A stretch of DNA of 64,000 nt from Phlebotomus papatasi. Its lineage: Eukaryota > Arthropoda > Insecta > Diptera > Psychodidae. Each line of letters begins with the position of its first letter. Position 1 is the first letter of the stretch. Position numbers and translations under genes: made by a program. The notes under the pieces are model-generated. The model was not told where the DNA came from, made no database searches, and saw only the letters and a program-made list of their open reading frames with translations. Positions 21,707 to 31,625 of the stretch are shown here, piece by piece. The DNA is taken from assembly GCF_024763615.1 (NCBI RefSeq), contig NC_077223.1:3782001-3846000 (forward strand), read 5' to 3'.

Positions 21707-23459
21707 GTGCCTTTCTTTTCTATATATATATTATATATTTTTTATATTTGTTGTAAATCAAAAGAAAATTACGGAAACGATTTACCACGAAGGAGAAATA
21801 TTTTATTATTAAAAAAAAGTCTATTTACTTACTAAGCGAACGCGAAATAAGATAATTTCTTCATTGTTTAGAAAAAAAAATCCTGTATTTTTAATTTATA
21901 TTGAAAATTCAGCACAAAAAAAAACGGTAACACTAAACAGCTAATTAAATTATTTATAATTTAAAACAAAATGTATTATAAATATTTTCTTAATTTAAGT
22001 TCACTTCCAAATTTTACACATTTCCTCACCCTTTTTTTAAATTAAGTTAATCTTGCAATAATTTAAGATAAAAAATAATGTAGCTCCAGTTCTTTTTTTT
22101 ATTTTCCAGTGAGCATTTTTTTCAATGATTTTTTTTTTTTGGAAGTAAATTGTTTAAGTTTGCACGGTGAATATGTTATTTATATTTTTTAATGTCCCCT
22201 TAAGACTTTTCTTTGAAGCAAACTGAAATTATTTATTAAGTACAGACTGTTCCGCAAATTCTGCTAAATGTGAAAAAGAAACCTTTTTTTTTTAAATTGA
22301 ATTAAAATTTTTCGTTAAATTTTCCTTGGAGTATTTATCGAGTAAATAGAGTGACTTATGGGTTCATTTTGAGCGACATATTTCATTTTGTTTTCTTTTT
22401 ATGGCCCCATGAAATAAGCCACGCCCACAAGTTTTTCTGGTTAACGCAAAATCGAAATTTCGAAAACCAATTTTTCGATTTTAGCACTGCTGTGGTGAAA
22501 ACATGAACTTAGTGGGGTCTTTTACTTGCGTAATCGTTTTGGTCCATCAATAGAACGGAAAAAACCATCAACCTTAAAAATTTCAGGTCAGAGTTGCGAA
22601 CCTAACTGACATAGATAGTGTATTATGTGTAATTTACAATTTAGGCTATAATTCATGCGAGTAACACTTGGGTTTTATTTCAGCTTAAAAAACTTTAACT
22701 CCGAAGAATCGAAAAAAGATAAACTTTATAACACTTTCGTTGTTCTGATCTGTATTGAACTGTTCCACGAAATATTAAAGGAGTTCTATAGCCATAATGC
22801 TTGTTGATAAAATACAAGCATTAGTGCACAATACCACAATTCCAAATTACAGTGGACATGACGTCCATGAACATTCCTTTGTCCCAAAGCCTGCAAATTA
22901 AGTTTATGTGCACTGGCAGAGACATCAGCTGATTAATTCTATTTCGAAAAAGCACAGACATAATATATATATAATATAATATATATACTAATTTTTCTTC
23001 ACCACTTGTGCTGAATATGGTTTGTGTCCAGATAGCAATTTTTTGGTTATCGAAGCTTTCAAAAATGGTTTCCGGAGCTTTCGGAAAACGGTTTCAGAAA
23101 GCTCGGCAAATAATCTCCCCTAGCTATGTGGGCACACTATATCTCTAACCAAACTTTCGAAAGTCGAAAGACCGAAAACCATAATTCGGAATACTAGAAG
23201 GCCGAAAAGCCAAATTTTCTGGTGCAGCCGGGCTTTTCGCCCTGAAAGATTCCTTAGAGAGACCAAGACTTATCGTGTCCAATTGCCCAGCAGTGACCTA
23301 GCTCTGTGCCCCCGTCCGAACTCTTCCAGGCCATGTTACCGACTGACTGACAGTGTCTCCTGTCAGTTAATCCCCCACACGGTGGATAACAGAACTAAGC
23401 CGCCGTTACAAGGCCTTGCTTGAAGCGAGAGGCGGAAAATATGAGTCGTAGTCTGGAAA
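21707..23459. other. Rab6 3' UTR and intergenic region
   Basis: Very AT-rich sequence with many T runs follows the Rab6 stop and probably includes its 3' UTR. A (TA)n tract lies near 22965-22988. No further gene is seen. Confidence 0.45.
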
Positions 23460-24330
23460 GGGTCAAGAACCCGAAGGACCCAAAGGACCTAGACCTCGAA
23501 AAGGTATAAATCTCAGAAGGGTCATAATCCAGAATAGATCAAGGAATTGGGGAGCCACAATCCCGAATAGCTTAAATCCTAAAAGATGCAAAATTCCGAA
23601 TGGGTCGAAGTCGGAAAAACCGAATTCCGTTGTGAGAATCAAAATCCGAAAAGGTCTAAATATCAAAAGGGTCATAATCCAGAATTGGTTAGAGTCTCCA
23701 GGATCGCAAAACTCGAATAGGTCCGAATCCTGAAAAACCAAAATCTTTAATGGACTACAGTAACCACAGAGTCAAAATCTTAAAGAGTCAAAAACCCGGG
23801 GAGCAATAATTTTGAATGGGTCTAGATCCCGAATGCATCGAAATCTTGAAAAGGTTGAAATCTCTAAAGGATTTATAATCCAGAATGGGTGAAAGTCTCG
23901 AGGAGCCTAAATACCAAATGGGTCCGAATCCCAAGTAGCCAAGATCTCGAGGGGGTCTAGATTCCGAATGGATAGAACTCCCGAAAGGGATAAAATCTCG
24001 AACGGATCAAGATTTTCGGAACCGCTGCACCCGGGCCACTTATTTGGGCCCATTATGCACTCCCCATTCTCCTGTTCTATCTTAACTCCCACTGAGGTAA
24101 ACCTGCTCTATATCACATTGCTCTGAGTGCCTTCTGATACACAATCCCGAAGGGGTTGAAATCTCAAATGGGGTCGTCATCCGGAATAGATCAAAATTTC
24201 AAGAAGCCAAAAAACTCGAATGGATCGAAATCCCGAAAGGGTCAAAATCCTGAATGTATCAAAGTAAGAGCCAAAATCTGAATGGGTCAAAAAGGGTCAT
24301 AATCCAGATTTGATCCCGCTCTCGCGGATA
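23460..24330. repeat. Degenerate minisatellite, ~20-22-bp unit
   Basis: Dozens of variants of GGGTCAAAATCCCGAAT(G) follow one another, for example CGAATGGATCGAAATCCCGA and AGGGTCATAATCCAGAAT. A non-repeat gap interrupts it at about 24010-24130. The open frames here only reflect the periodic repeat. Confidence 0.75.
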
Positions 24331-24343
24331 AGCGAGAGTCTAC
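24313..24343. mobile_element. Solo right terminus of a pogo/Tigger-like element
   Basis: CTCTCGCGGATAAGCGAGAG followed by TCTACTA is the inverse of the CAGTAGACTCTCGCTTAT start of family P. It also forms a tight 20-bp hairpin. No left partner was found. Confidence 0.55.
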
Positions 24344-24540
24344 TACAAAATGCTAGAAGAAAACTTGCGTTTAAGTTCTGGGAAGCTTATTTGAGGCGCT
24401 CGGAGCAAAAAAACTCGTAAGTCGTATGCATTTCCCTATTAAAATAGTGTTTTTTTACTCTGAGCTCCTCATTTTTTCTTTCAGTAGTGAAATTCGTGGA
24501 TTTTGAAAAAAAATGTCATGAGAATTTTCTGTCCTTTTGA

Positions 24541-24600
24541 CAGAGGTGAGCAATAACCGTTTGAAACCGAAAAAATGTCAAATAAAAATTGTATGTCAAT
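24541..24600. mobile_element. Solo left terminus of a hAT-type MITE
   Basis: CAGAGGTGAGCAATAACCGT and the following 40 bases match the start of the complete hAT MITE at 40496. The right end is missing, apparently replaced by the tandem duplication that begins here. Confidence 0.55.
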
Positions 24601-25185
24601 GCAATTGTCACACGGGACGGGAGTTCGAAACTTGACAATGCCAATCGAGCTTTTTTTCTCATATCATATGAGTTCGAAAATGCAATTCATTGTTTTTTCT
24701 TAATGAAATTTTTCAATTTAATGATATTATGCAAATACAGTCCCGTTTGGGTTGATTTGTTTAATAGAATTTATTATCCTCTGAATTTCCAGTAATCTCA
24801 GATATGTGACTTTTGACAATGACGGCTGAACTAGAATGGCAATGTCACAGCTACAGAATCAGATTTTCGAAAAATCTCTCCTGTAGGGGAATTCTGTAAT
24901 TTCCGTGGCGTCACGCGTGAGTTCGAAACCTGACAATGCCATTCGAGCTTTTTTTGTTGTATCATGTGAGTTCGAAAATGCAATTCATTGAATTTTTAAT
25001 GAAATCCCTTGAAGATTTTATGTTGGTTGATTTGTTTAACAAAATTCATTGTCATTTGAAATCCCAGAAATCTCAAATATGTGACTTCTGACAATGCCAC
25101 GTGAGCTGAAATGGCACTGTCACGGGTACAGACTCGCATTTTCGAAAAAGCTCTTCTAAGATTCGAACCGAATTTGTCATATAGC
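24595..25185. repeat. ~310-bp tandem duplication
   Basis: Two successive copies share GAGTTCGAAAxxTGACAATGCC, ATGAGTTCGAAAATGCAATTCATTG, GGTTGATTTGTTTAA, AATCTCAxATATGTGACTT and CAGATTTTCGAAAAA, starting near 24600 and 24915. Confidence 0.7.
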
Positions 25186-26352
25186 ATTGCCAGAGCGTTA
25201 AAGAATTTCCCTCTAGGACAGCATTAAAGCCCAGTAAGCATCGAATGGCCATTGGAAAAAGCTCTATGAAGCTCTTAGTAACTGATATGAATCGAATTTT
25301 GGATTAATTCTTCCGAATTTAACTATGACTTTGTCATACTGTCACAGAATCCCCCTACAGGGCGTGGCTAGATCAATTTTGTGGGCGGAGCTTATTTTGA
25401 AGGTCGTAAGCACTGTGATGTTGAACTTAATGATAATCTTTGTAGTGGTCCACTTTGCAAGAAAAGATTTGTAGTCAACTGACAAACTTTTAACAAACAA
25501 GTGACAAACCCAACAAATCCAAGCAGACTGTTCCAAAGAAGATCGTTCAAGTAGCTTTTGAAAGATCGCAAAAAAATGAAACCATAAGTCCCGTTAGATC
25601 TTTTAACCAAAAGAATTTTCCTTAATTCTGGAAAATGCGTATCTGCGTGTCCAAAACAAAAAAAAAACAGCTGTGGATCTTCAGACGCAGCCCTCATGCA
25701 ATGGCGATCAGCACGATTCGGAAGGTGGATGCATGTGTTAGAAATAAATTTCGGTGGTAAATTATAGAATTTTTCATCTCGAAGAAGCAACACTAAAAAA
25801 AATGCAATATTCCTGGCTTGAGACTCATCTGTGGCAACTTGAGGCGGACATTTAGGTGGACATTTTTATGTTGTGATAGAATTTTTTTTCTACATAAAAT
25901 TCTTAACGGTTCGCGATGGATCTCTTAGAAGAAAAATGACACAAAGCAAAGGAATTTTAATCCCACAAGATATAATAAGTATTCTTTATCGAACATTTTC
26001 ATAAAAAAAGATATTTCAAGAATAAATAGAAATAGACAAAAAAAAACATATGGGAAAACAATTCTGGGGAACAACTGTGTTTTTTTTTAAACAAACAACT
26101 TTTGATGAAAATAGTTGAGAATTTTTGAAGATACTCATTCCCATTTTGTGCTTTGCCAAAACAAAATAAATTAAAAATAAAAAATAAAACTGTGAGAATG
26201 ATTTTTGACAAAAAGAACACTAAAATAGAAAGAAGATGCTTTTGTGGCTCAGGATGTTTTGTGAATAAAATGCACAAATTGAAGAAAATTCGCTGGAAAA
26301 ATACGCATGCACTTCCGTTGAAAATTCTCTGTTTTTTCCAATTTGCGAGGCA
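25186..26352. other. Intergenic, nothing firm
   Basis: Contains open frames on the minus strand that are rich in Phe/Leu from A/T runs and match no family known to me. No repeat with a partner was found. Confidence 0.35.
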
Positions 26353-26358
26353 TTTATT
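26353..26358 (-). terminator. Possible poly(A) signal of the methyltransferase gene
   Basis: A minus-strand AATAAA about 140 bases past the stop at 26494. Another overlaps the stop codon region (26490-26495) and is too close to be the main signal. Confidence 0.4.
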
Positions 26359-26493
26359 TTTTAGCAGGACAAAACCATCAAACATTGAATGTAAAATTAA
26401 TAAAAAAAAAACTTTATAAGTAATTAAAAGGAAAACTATTTGAAAATAACTGAATAAAAGATTTTTGAAGGCTTTTACCAAGGTGTTTTTTTA

Positions 26494-27321
26494 TTAAATT
26501 TTTCTTGCAAAACCTACGACAATGACGTACGGATCGACAGGATCTTCGGGATTGCGTTGTGATGCCAGGAGATTGTACTTTGTTGCTAGATCTACTTGAT
26601 CACTGAGGAATTCAGGAATTAGATGCGAAGGGACAAACTTCAGGAGCCTGCTGAATGTTCTGTAGTAACTGATGAATTCCTCCGAAGTCTTCCATTGATA
26701 GACAACTTTTCGCGTTTCTACAACAATTTCCCCGAATCCAATTTCACTCAAAAGGTCCTTGAACAATTCCCCAGGATCTTCCGATCGCCAGTACATGTCA
26801 CAAAAACAAGGAATTCCATTGAAAAGTCCTTTCCACTTTTCACTCTCAACCAGAACAGCGTCGATCTTCCTATTCGGGCAATCAGCCACGAAGCTGAAGA
26901 AGAAATCCCCTTGAGATCGCAAAAGATCATGGATATTTTCCAACGCGATCCTCTGATCACGGATCCAGTGCAAACACATTAGAGAAATTGCATGATCAAA
27001 CTTTCCCAATTCACTGAGATCCTGTCGCTTTCCCAGATCAACTTGGGCAAAGCTGACTTCTTTTCCCGCCATTTCCTCTCGACATCGATCAAGTTGATCC
27101 GGACAGATGTCTAGGCAAACCAGTCGATGGCTTTCCCGCGGAAGAAGTGGCCAAATTATGTCGAGAGTCACATCACCAGGACCACATCCGAGATCAATGA
27201 AGGATTCCCCACTATTCCACTTAAACAAATAACTGAAATCCTCCAAAAACCTTTCAGCATCTTCTCGCTGATGCCTATTGATCTTCCGATGATCTTCCAT
27301 TTCCACAGCATTATTGTTCAT
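26494..27321 (-). CDS. JHAMT-like SAM-dependent methyltransferase (single exon, 275 aa)
   Basis: I take the Met at 27321 (MNNNAVEMEDHRKINRHQREDA) because juvenile hormone acid O-methyltransferases start with MN/ML followed by a Q-x-x-D-A segment. The frame is open for 33 more codons to a Met at 27420. SAM-binding motif I is FIDLGCGPGD at residues 41-50, and the acidic residue ending strand 2 is in LVCLDI near residue 71. FDHAISLMCLHWIRD near 107-121 matches the family's central strand, and the C-terminus ends PYVIVVGFARK as in JHAMT relatives. The family methylates juvenile hormone acid or farnesoic acid. In Diptera there are several paralogues, so the true substrate cannot be told from sequence alone. 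It is intronless and cytosolic (no signal peptide), with no close partner gene. Confidence 0.85.
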   Translation of the reverse strand: MNNNAVEMEDHRKINRHQREDAERFLEDFSYLFKWNSGESFIDLGCGPGDVTLDIIWPLLPRESHRLVCLDICPDQLDRCREEMAGKEVSFAQVDLGKRQDLSELGKFDHAISLMCLHWIRDQRIALENIHDLLRSQGDFFFSFVADCPNRKIDAVLVESEKWKGLFNGIPCFCDMYWRSEDPGELFKDLLSEIGFGEIVVETRKVVYQWKTSEEFISYYRTFSRLLKFVPSHLIPEFLSDQVDLATKYNLLASQRNPEDPVDPYVIVVGFARKI

Positions 27322-27724
27322 TTTCAGCAAGATCCGGCTACGCACAGAATAACGACCGATTTGATTGGGAATTATGCTCACACTGACGTCAATTTTTAAT
27401 TTTTGAAGATTTGCCTCCAATCTTAATATGAACCGGTTTTAATTTCATCTTACAAGTCATCATGAAGGGAATATAAACATCTCCAAAATTAAGTGACTTT
27501 CAACAACGCTGGCGCTTTCATTATGCTAATTTTTCTTTTGAAAAATAGACACAATGTAACAAAAAAGGATTTCTTGTAGAAAATCCACAATTCTAGAACT
27601 TTTCCAAATAACATTTTCTTGATTTTCCTCTAATCTCGAATCAAAATACAGTTTTTGATTTTTTTTTTTCAAAATTAGCGACAAATAGGACACCTTTGAA
27701 GTGAGATGGCTTTAAAATAGGGTA
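27322..27724. other. 5' region of the methyltransferase gene
   Basis: Holds the presumed 5' UTR and promoter of the minus-strand gene. The 33-codon in-frame extension ending at 27322 is more likely UTR than protein. Confidence 0.4.
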
Positions 27725-27844
27725 GGGGGAACTGGGGCAGTAGTAAACTGGGGTAGTTGTAAACACTGTGATTTTTTTCATTAATTTTAAGACTCCAGTG
27801 GATAAAACCCATAAGCATTCATAGGATTCATAGATACCATGGGG

Positions 27845-27876
27845 ATCGCACCCTCTTTTTTTCTCAGTGTAGTTGA
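27845..27876. mobile_element. Solo terminus of the CACTGAGA MITE family
   Basis: CGCACCCTCTTTTTTTCTCA then GTGTA is the inverse of the left end at 61187-61220 (CTGAGAAAAAAAAGAGGGTG). Only this end is present. Confidence 0.5.
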
Positions 27877-28074
27877 CGAAGTTAAATCAATTTTCTGACC
27901 AATTCTCGAACCAAATTATTTTTTTATTTTTTAAATATTTTTTAAGAACAAAAACGCGTTGGTCTGGCATTTAGTGATGGATTTTTTAAAAACCCTAATC
28001 TATAAACTGTCACGTAGTATTTTTATTATTCGTTGCGGACCTTTATTTCAGAATTTAAATTCAGCTACATTTAA

Positions 28075-28220
28075 CCCTTTAAGGACGAGGTCAAAAATCG
28101 GGGGTTAGAAAAAATCTCTCTTTCTGACTTCCTAAAGCAAAACACAACCGTAGAAGGCCGTAGGAAAAATTTTGTTTTTTGGACACCTGTGTCCCTATCG
28201 TCCTTAAAGGCCTTAAAGGG
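28075..28220. mobile_element. 146-bp piggyBac-like MITE (CCCTTTAAGGACGAGG)
   Basis: Begins CCCTTTAAGGACGAGG and ends CCTTAAAGGCCTTAAAGGG, between two TTAA sites (28071-28074 and 28221-28224). A truncated relative is at 59340-59399. The C-C-C terminus plus TTAA duplication is typical of piggyBac. Confidence 0.8.
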
Positions 28221-28444
28221 TTAAATCTTGATAAGGCTCAATTTTACTTAAAAATAGGTGAGATATCCCAATTTCAAAACTGCCCCAGCTCAGCTCAAGG
28301 GTGCCCACTTCCCCCTAACTTTGTGTGACTTCTCTACAATGCTGAGGGAAATATTGGCAGACAGGGGCAATTTGTTTTAATTCTGACATTTAGATGAAGA
28401 AAAATTTATGGAATCAAAAGTCACATCACTTATTCCTTCATAAA

Positions 28445-28860
28445 TTACACAGAAAAAAATATTTCGTGAAATTGTTCGTAAATGTTTATGAATTTCTATT
28501 GGGAATACGAAATGCTTGTAAATCATATAACCTACTAAAAAGTTCGAAAAAGTTTGTAATTTTTCACAAACTTTGTAAAAAGATCAACAATAGTTTATGT
28601 GACAAAAATTTACAAATAAATGACAAATTTTTACGAACATTTTTTGTGTGTAAACGAATATTTACGAAGAAATGTTTGTAAAAGAACAAAAACTGCTCGT
28701 TGAGTGATCACGTTACGAACAATATCTGTGAAAAATATACAAACACTCACAAACATATTTTACTGGGTTATATGGTTTACGAGCATTTCGTAAGTTCACA
28801 GTAGGAATTCACAAACTTTTACGAAACGAACAATTTTACAAAATATTTCTTTATGTGTTT
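28445..28860. mobile_element. Palindromic foldback element
   Basis: Arms of about 110 bases: ACACAGAAAAAAATATTTCG...CATATAACC at the left and GGTTATATGGTTTACGAGC...AAATATTTCTTTATGTGT at the right. Its middle is itself rich in inverted TTTACGAA / TTCGTAAA motifs. Confidence 0.75.
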
Positions 28861-28994
28861 AATTGATCTTATGTGATATTCCAAAGAAGAAACCTTCGAA
28901 AAAGTGAGAGAAAAGAAATAAATGAAAATTTCGATTTCAAGAAATTTTCCTTATCTTAAAGCCATGGCGAAGGCATAAAGATCTTAATTTAAAT

Positions 28995-29200
28995 TAAAGT
29001 TTATAGCCCCGACACCTTTCTGGATCAAGAAAAATTCGTGAAATCAACATTTTTATCTCTTTCCCTCTCAAACTTATTGCACATTCCTTATACCCCTCTT
29101 TCGCACTCGTCTTCTTGTTTTTCTTGTATATGTCACAAGAATTTCAATTTAGATTTGCTTGGGATAGAGTCAAAAGGCTTGGGAAAAGTCACAAATCGAA
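28995..29200. repeat. 'ACACCTTTYTGGATC' MITE, truncated copy
   Basis: GACACCTTTCTGGATCAAG, CTCATCTCTTTCxCTCTxAAA and CTCTTTCGCACTCxTCTTCTT match the left half of the full element at 57247-57497. Confidence 0.55.
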
Positions 29201-29524
29201 AAATTCAAAATTCAATATCTTCCAAGGTAAAAAAGATAGCGGCTCAAATTTTTTTCTATAAATAGCCTCCATAGATCTTCTTCAATGTCGTAAGTTTCTT
29301 AGAATTCGAACAAGGAATTTAGAAAATAAAAAATATTGAAAACTTTAGCCCTATTTTTGAAATATTTTCCTTGCAGAAGATAAAATTTAATACCTACTTA
29401 TTTTCCAAAATTGATGCACTGGTGAATATCTTCTAAACTAAATAATTTGGATATTCTTTGAATACGAATCCGCTATCTATTTTATAATTTCACAAAGGTA
29501 CTTTTCTCCAGAAATCCTTTTATT

Positions 29525-30092
29525 AAAAATGGCCACTTGGGGTAAAAAGTAACAAAAGGTATAGATAGAGTATAGAGCAAAAAGTAACAAAAAAGCGAAG
29601 CAATTTCTGATGTTTTACGGCGAAAAGAAACGTCATTACCATATCTCGCCGCTTGTTGTTTGCATTGGTCAAACGATTTGCAGTCTTTTTTTGTGTTTTT
29701 TTTTAAATAGCTTGAAAAGCGCTTTTCTCGTTTTCTCATTTTTCTTGCAGAGAAAACGGTGTTTTACAAAGGTGAATAAATTTTCTATGGAAATATGTCC
29801 TCTCGCTATTTTTTCAAATTTACGGAAGCCTGTAATGAAGCGAATCAAAGTATGACAATACCCAATATCTGGTACTATTTGCCCCAGCATTTTTGAGAAT
29901 GTTCACAAAATTACCTTTCAGAAATCGGCTCAATAAACGTATTTCCTTACAAAATAGAGGAAAATTACTTTCAAAAAGTTGTAGTGCAATAAATTTCCTA
30001 TAAAACTGCGCTAATTAGAAATTTTTGAAGCGCTCGAGTAGCTTGTAAAAAAATAAAATATCCATTTTGTGACTTTTTGCCCCAGTCTCCCC
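29525..30092. mobile_element. Family G-like element, degenerate
   Basis: The right end reads GTGACTTTTTGCCCCAGTCTCCCC then TA. The left side has the matching inverse GGGGTAAAAAGTAACAAAAGG, but its outer bases have decayed. An internal TTTGCCCCAGCA lies at 29880. Confidence 0.5.
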
Positions 30093-30182
30093 TAATGACA
30101 AATTATTTAATGTATTTCGAGATCACAATATACCATTCAGTATTTTACTAGGCCCTCAAGTAATTTATTAATTATTTTTGTT

Positions 30183-30640
30183 CTAGAGAAATACAAAAAA
30201 TGGTTTATTCAAACCATCGGCTATCGCTAGCCATGCATTTTTGTTGTCTCTCTGGTAATACATGGACACCATATCGATAAAATAAAGTGTCTTTGGACCG
30301 AAACCATTTTCGCAACTTCGGACTTTTTCGAAATTGACCAAGTGTACCTCAAGAGTGCTATGAAGGCTATGCACGCTATGCACCATCGATCGGAACAAGT
30401 GATAATCAGAAGGGGTGGAAGGGGTCAGGTCTTGAGACTGTACAAGACTCTGGGCTTTGTAAAGACGGATAAATAATACAATACATCTGTTTAAATGCGA
30501 TCTGAGAAGTGTAAGTTGAGTTTTTGATAAATTTGTGAGTTGTCTTCAAACAGCCCCATATAAAAAAAACACTTCGCCAGAGGCTAGGTGGTAGCATATC
30601 CCAACTCTGCGATTTAATGTTGATTCGGGCCATTGGGGTG
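30183..30640 (-). pseudogene. Mariner transposase C-terminal remnant
   Basis: The minus-strand translation across a frame change gives SRPDPFHP then SDYHLFRSMVHSVHSLHSTL, followed by a segment ending AWLAIADGLN. The stretch '.SPDLAPSDYHLFRSM.H.L' is the signature around the last catalytic Asp of mariner (D,D34D) transposases. Frameshifts and stops upstream show it is inactive. Confidence 0.75.
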
Positions 30641-30968
30641 TAATGCCATGAATCGCTGTCGTTATTAATTGAAAATCGAAGCGAAAAATTTAAAGTTTAT
30701 GTTGATTTAGCACGAATAATATATTCAAGAAAGGTTTAAAATTCAAAGTACATTTTAAATTTTTGAGTTATTAGAGGGAACGTTTTATTTTGGCGCTTTT
30801 ATGACGGCGAACTTCTCTTTTTGACGCGGCGAAAAGCTCACGAGTGAAGCGCAACTAACTTCACGTTAGTAGCCATATTGACGCTCACATTGTGAAAAGT
30901 ATTCACAAGAACTTTGCAGTTTTAGTAATAAAATTCACCAATTGTATAGGTACTGACGTGAGAAATGG

Positions 30969-31136
30969 TAATGAAAATAGGAAGACGAACACTTCCTCCG
31001 GTTGCGTCAGGGTTGTTTATCTTCTCAGGACAAGAAAAACACGTAGTTGCCAAAGCTTTCGACGCTTGTTCTTGTCCTGAGAAGATAAACAACCCTGACG
31101 CAACCGGAGGAAGTGTTCGTCTTCCTATTTTCATTA
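30969..31136. repeat. Perfect 68-bp inverted repeat with 32-base loop
   Basis: The left arm (30969-31036) starts TAATGAAAATAGGAAGACG and ends CTCAGGACAAGAA. The right arm (31069-31136) is its exact inverse. The loop includes AAAGCTTT. A 13-base direct repeat ATAAAATTCACCA flanks the region (30928-30940 and 31136-31148). Both strands read the same ~22-codon peptide, but this follows from the palindrome. Confidence 0.9.
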
Positions 31137-31555
31137 TAAAATTCACCAGCAATTCTTTTTGTTCTTTAGTTAAGTTTGTGTTGAAGATGAAGTTGAATTC
31201 TATCAGAAGTAGCCTTATCATTTTTTGGTCCTTTCGCTAGCATGTAATGGACAAATTTTACGCAGATACAGTTCAGTGCTGAAGATGGCGGAGCAGGTAA
31301 AATCCAGAAATGTAGACACTTTGTATTTCATATATTAATGTTTATTTCACATATTTAAACTCATTACAATTGTCTTGACATTATATTTAAATGAATAGGC
31401 AAAAGAGATGCGTTTTTGTCAATTTACTATCCTATTTTGGCTACATTCAATGCGAAATAAAATTGAAATATTCTGCATGCTGTCAATTAGTAAAAGGAGG
31501 AGGACATTAACATATCAACCAATAGCATACGAGAGAGCTTCGGCATATTGATAAC

Positions 31556-31561
31556 TTTATT
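31556..31561 (-). terminator. Possible poly(A) signal of the zinc-finger gene
   Basis: A minus-strand AATAAA about 65 bases beyond the stop codon at 31626. Confidence 0.5.
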
Positions 31562-31625
31562 TCTATTGGTTGAAGTTTTTTTTTTTAACAGTGAATATCG
31601 GTAGTAAATTTTTTTTTTTTATGAT

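Larger units (their letters stand above)
27725..28315. mobile_element. Family G-like element (GGGGGAACTGGGGCAG termini) with nested insert
   Basis: TA then GGGGGAACTGGGGCAGTAG at the left; the inverse CTGCCCCAGCT...CACTTCCCCC then TA at the right. It carries a complete 146-bp TTAA-flanked MITE and a CTGAGAAAAAAAGAGGGTGC terminus inside. Confidence 0.7.

Noticed and set aside
25392..25793. 133-codon minus-strand frame with a hydrophobic stretch
   Set aside because: Its Phe/Leu content partly comes from A/T runs, no family is recognised and no signal peptide or splice partner was found.
25999..26481. 160-codon minus-strand Phe/Lys/Leu-rich frame
   Set aside because: Low-complexity AT-rich sequence downstream of the methyltransferase; overlapping frame on the other strand; no domain.
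30922..31240. Overlapping frames on both strands sharing the same peptide (GRRTLPPVASGLFIFSGQE)
   Set aside because: The sharing is forced by the perfect inverted repeat, and there is no independent coding evidence.
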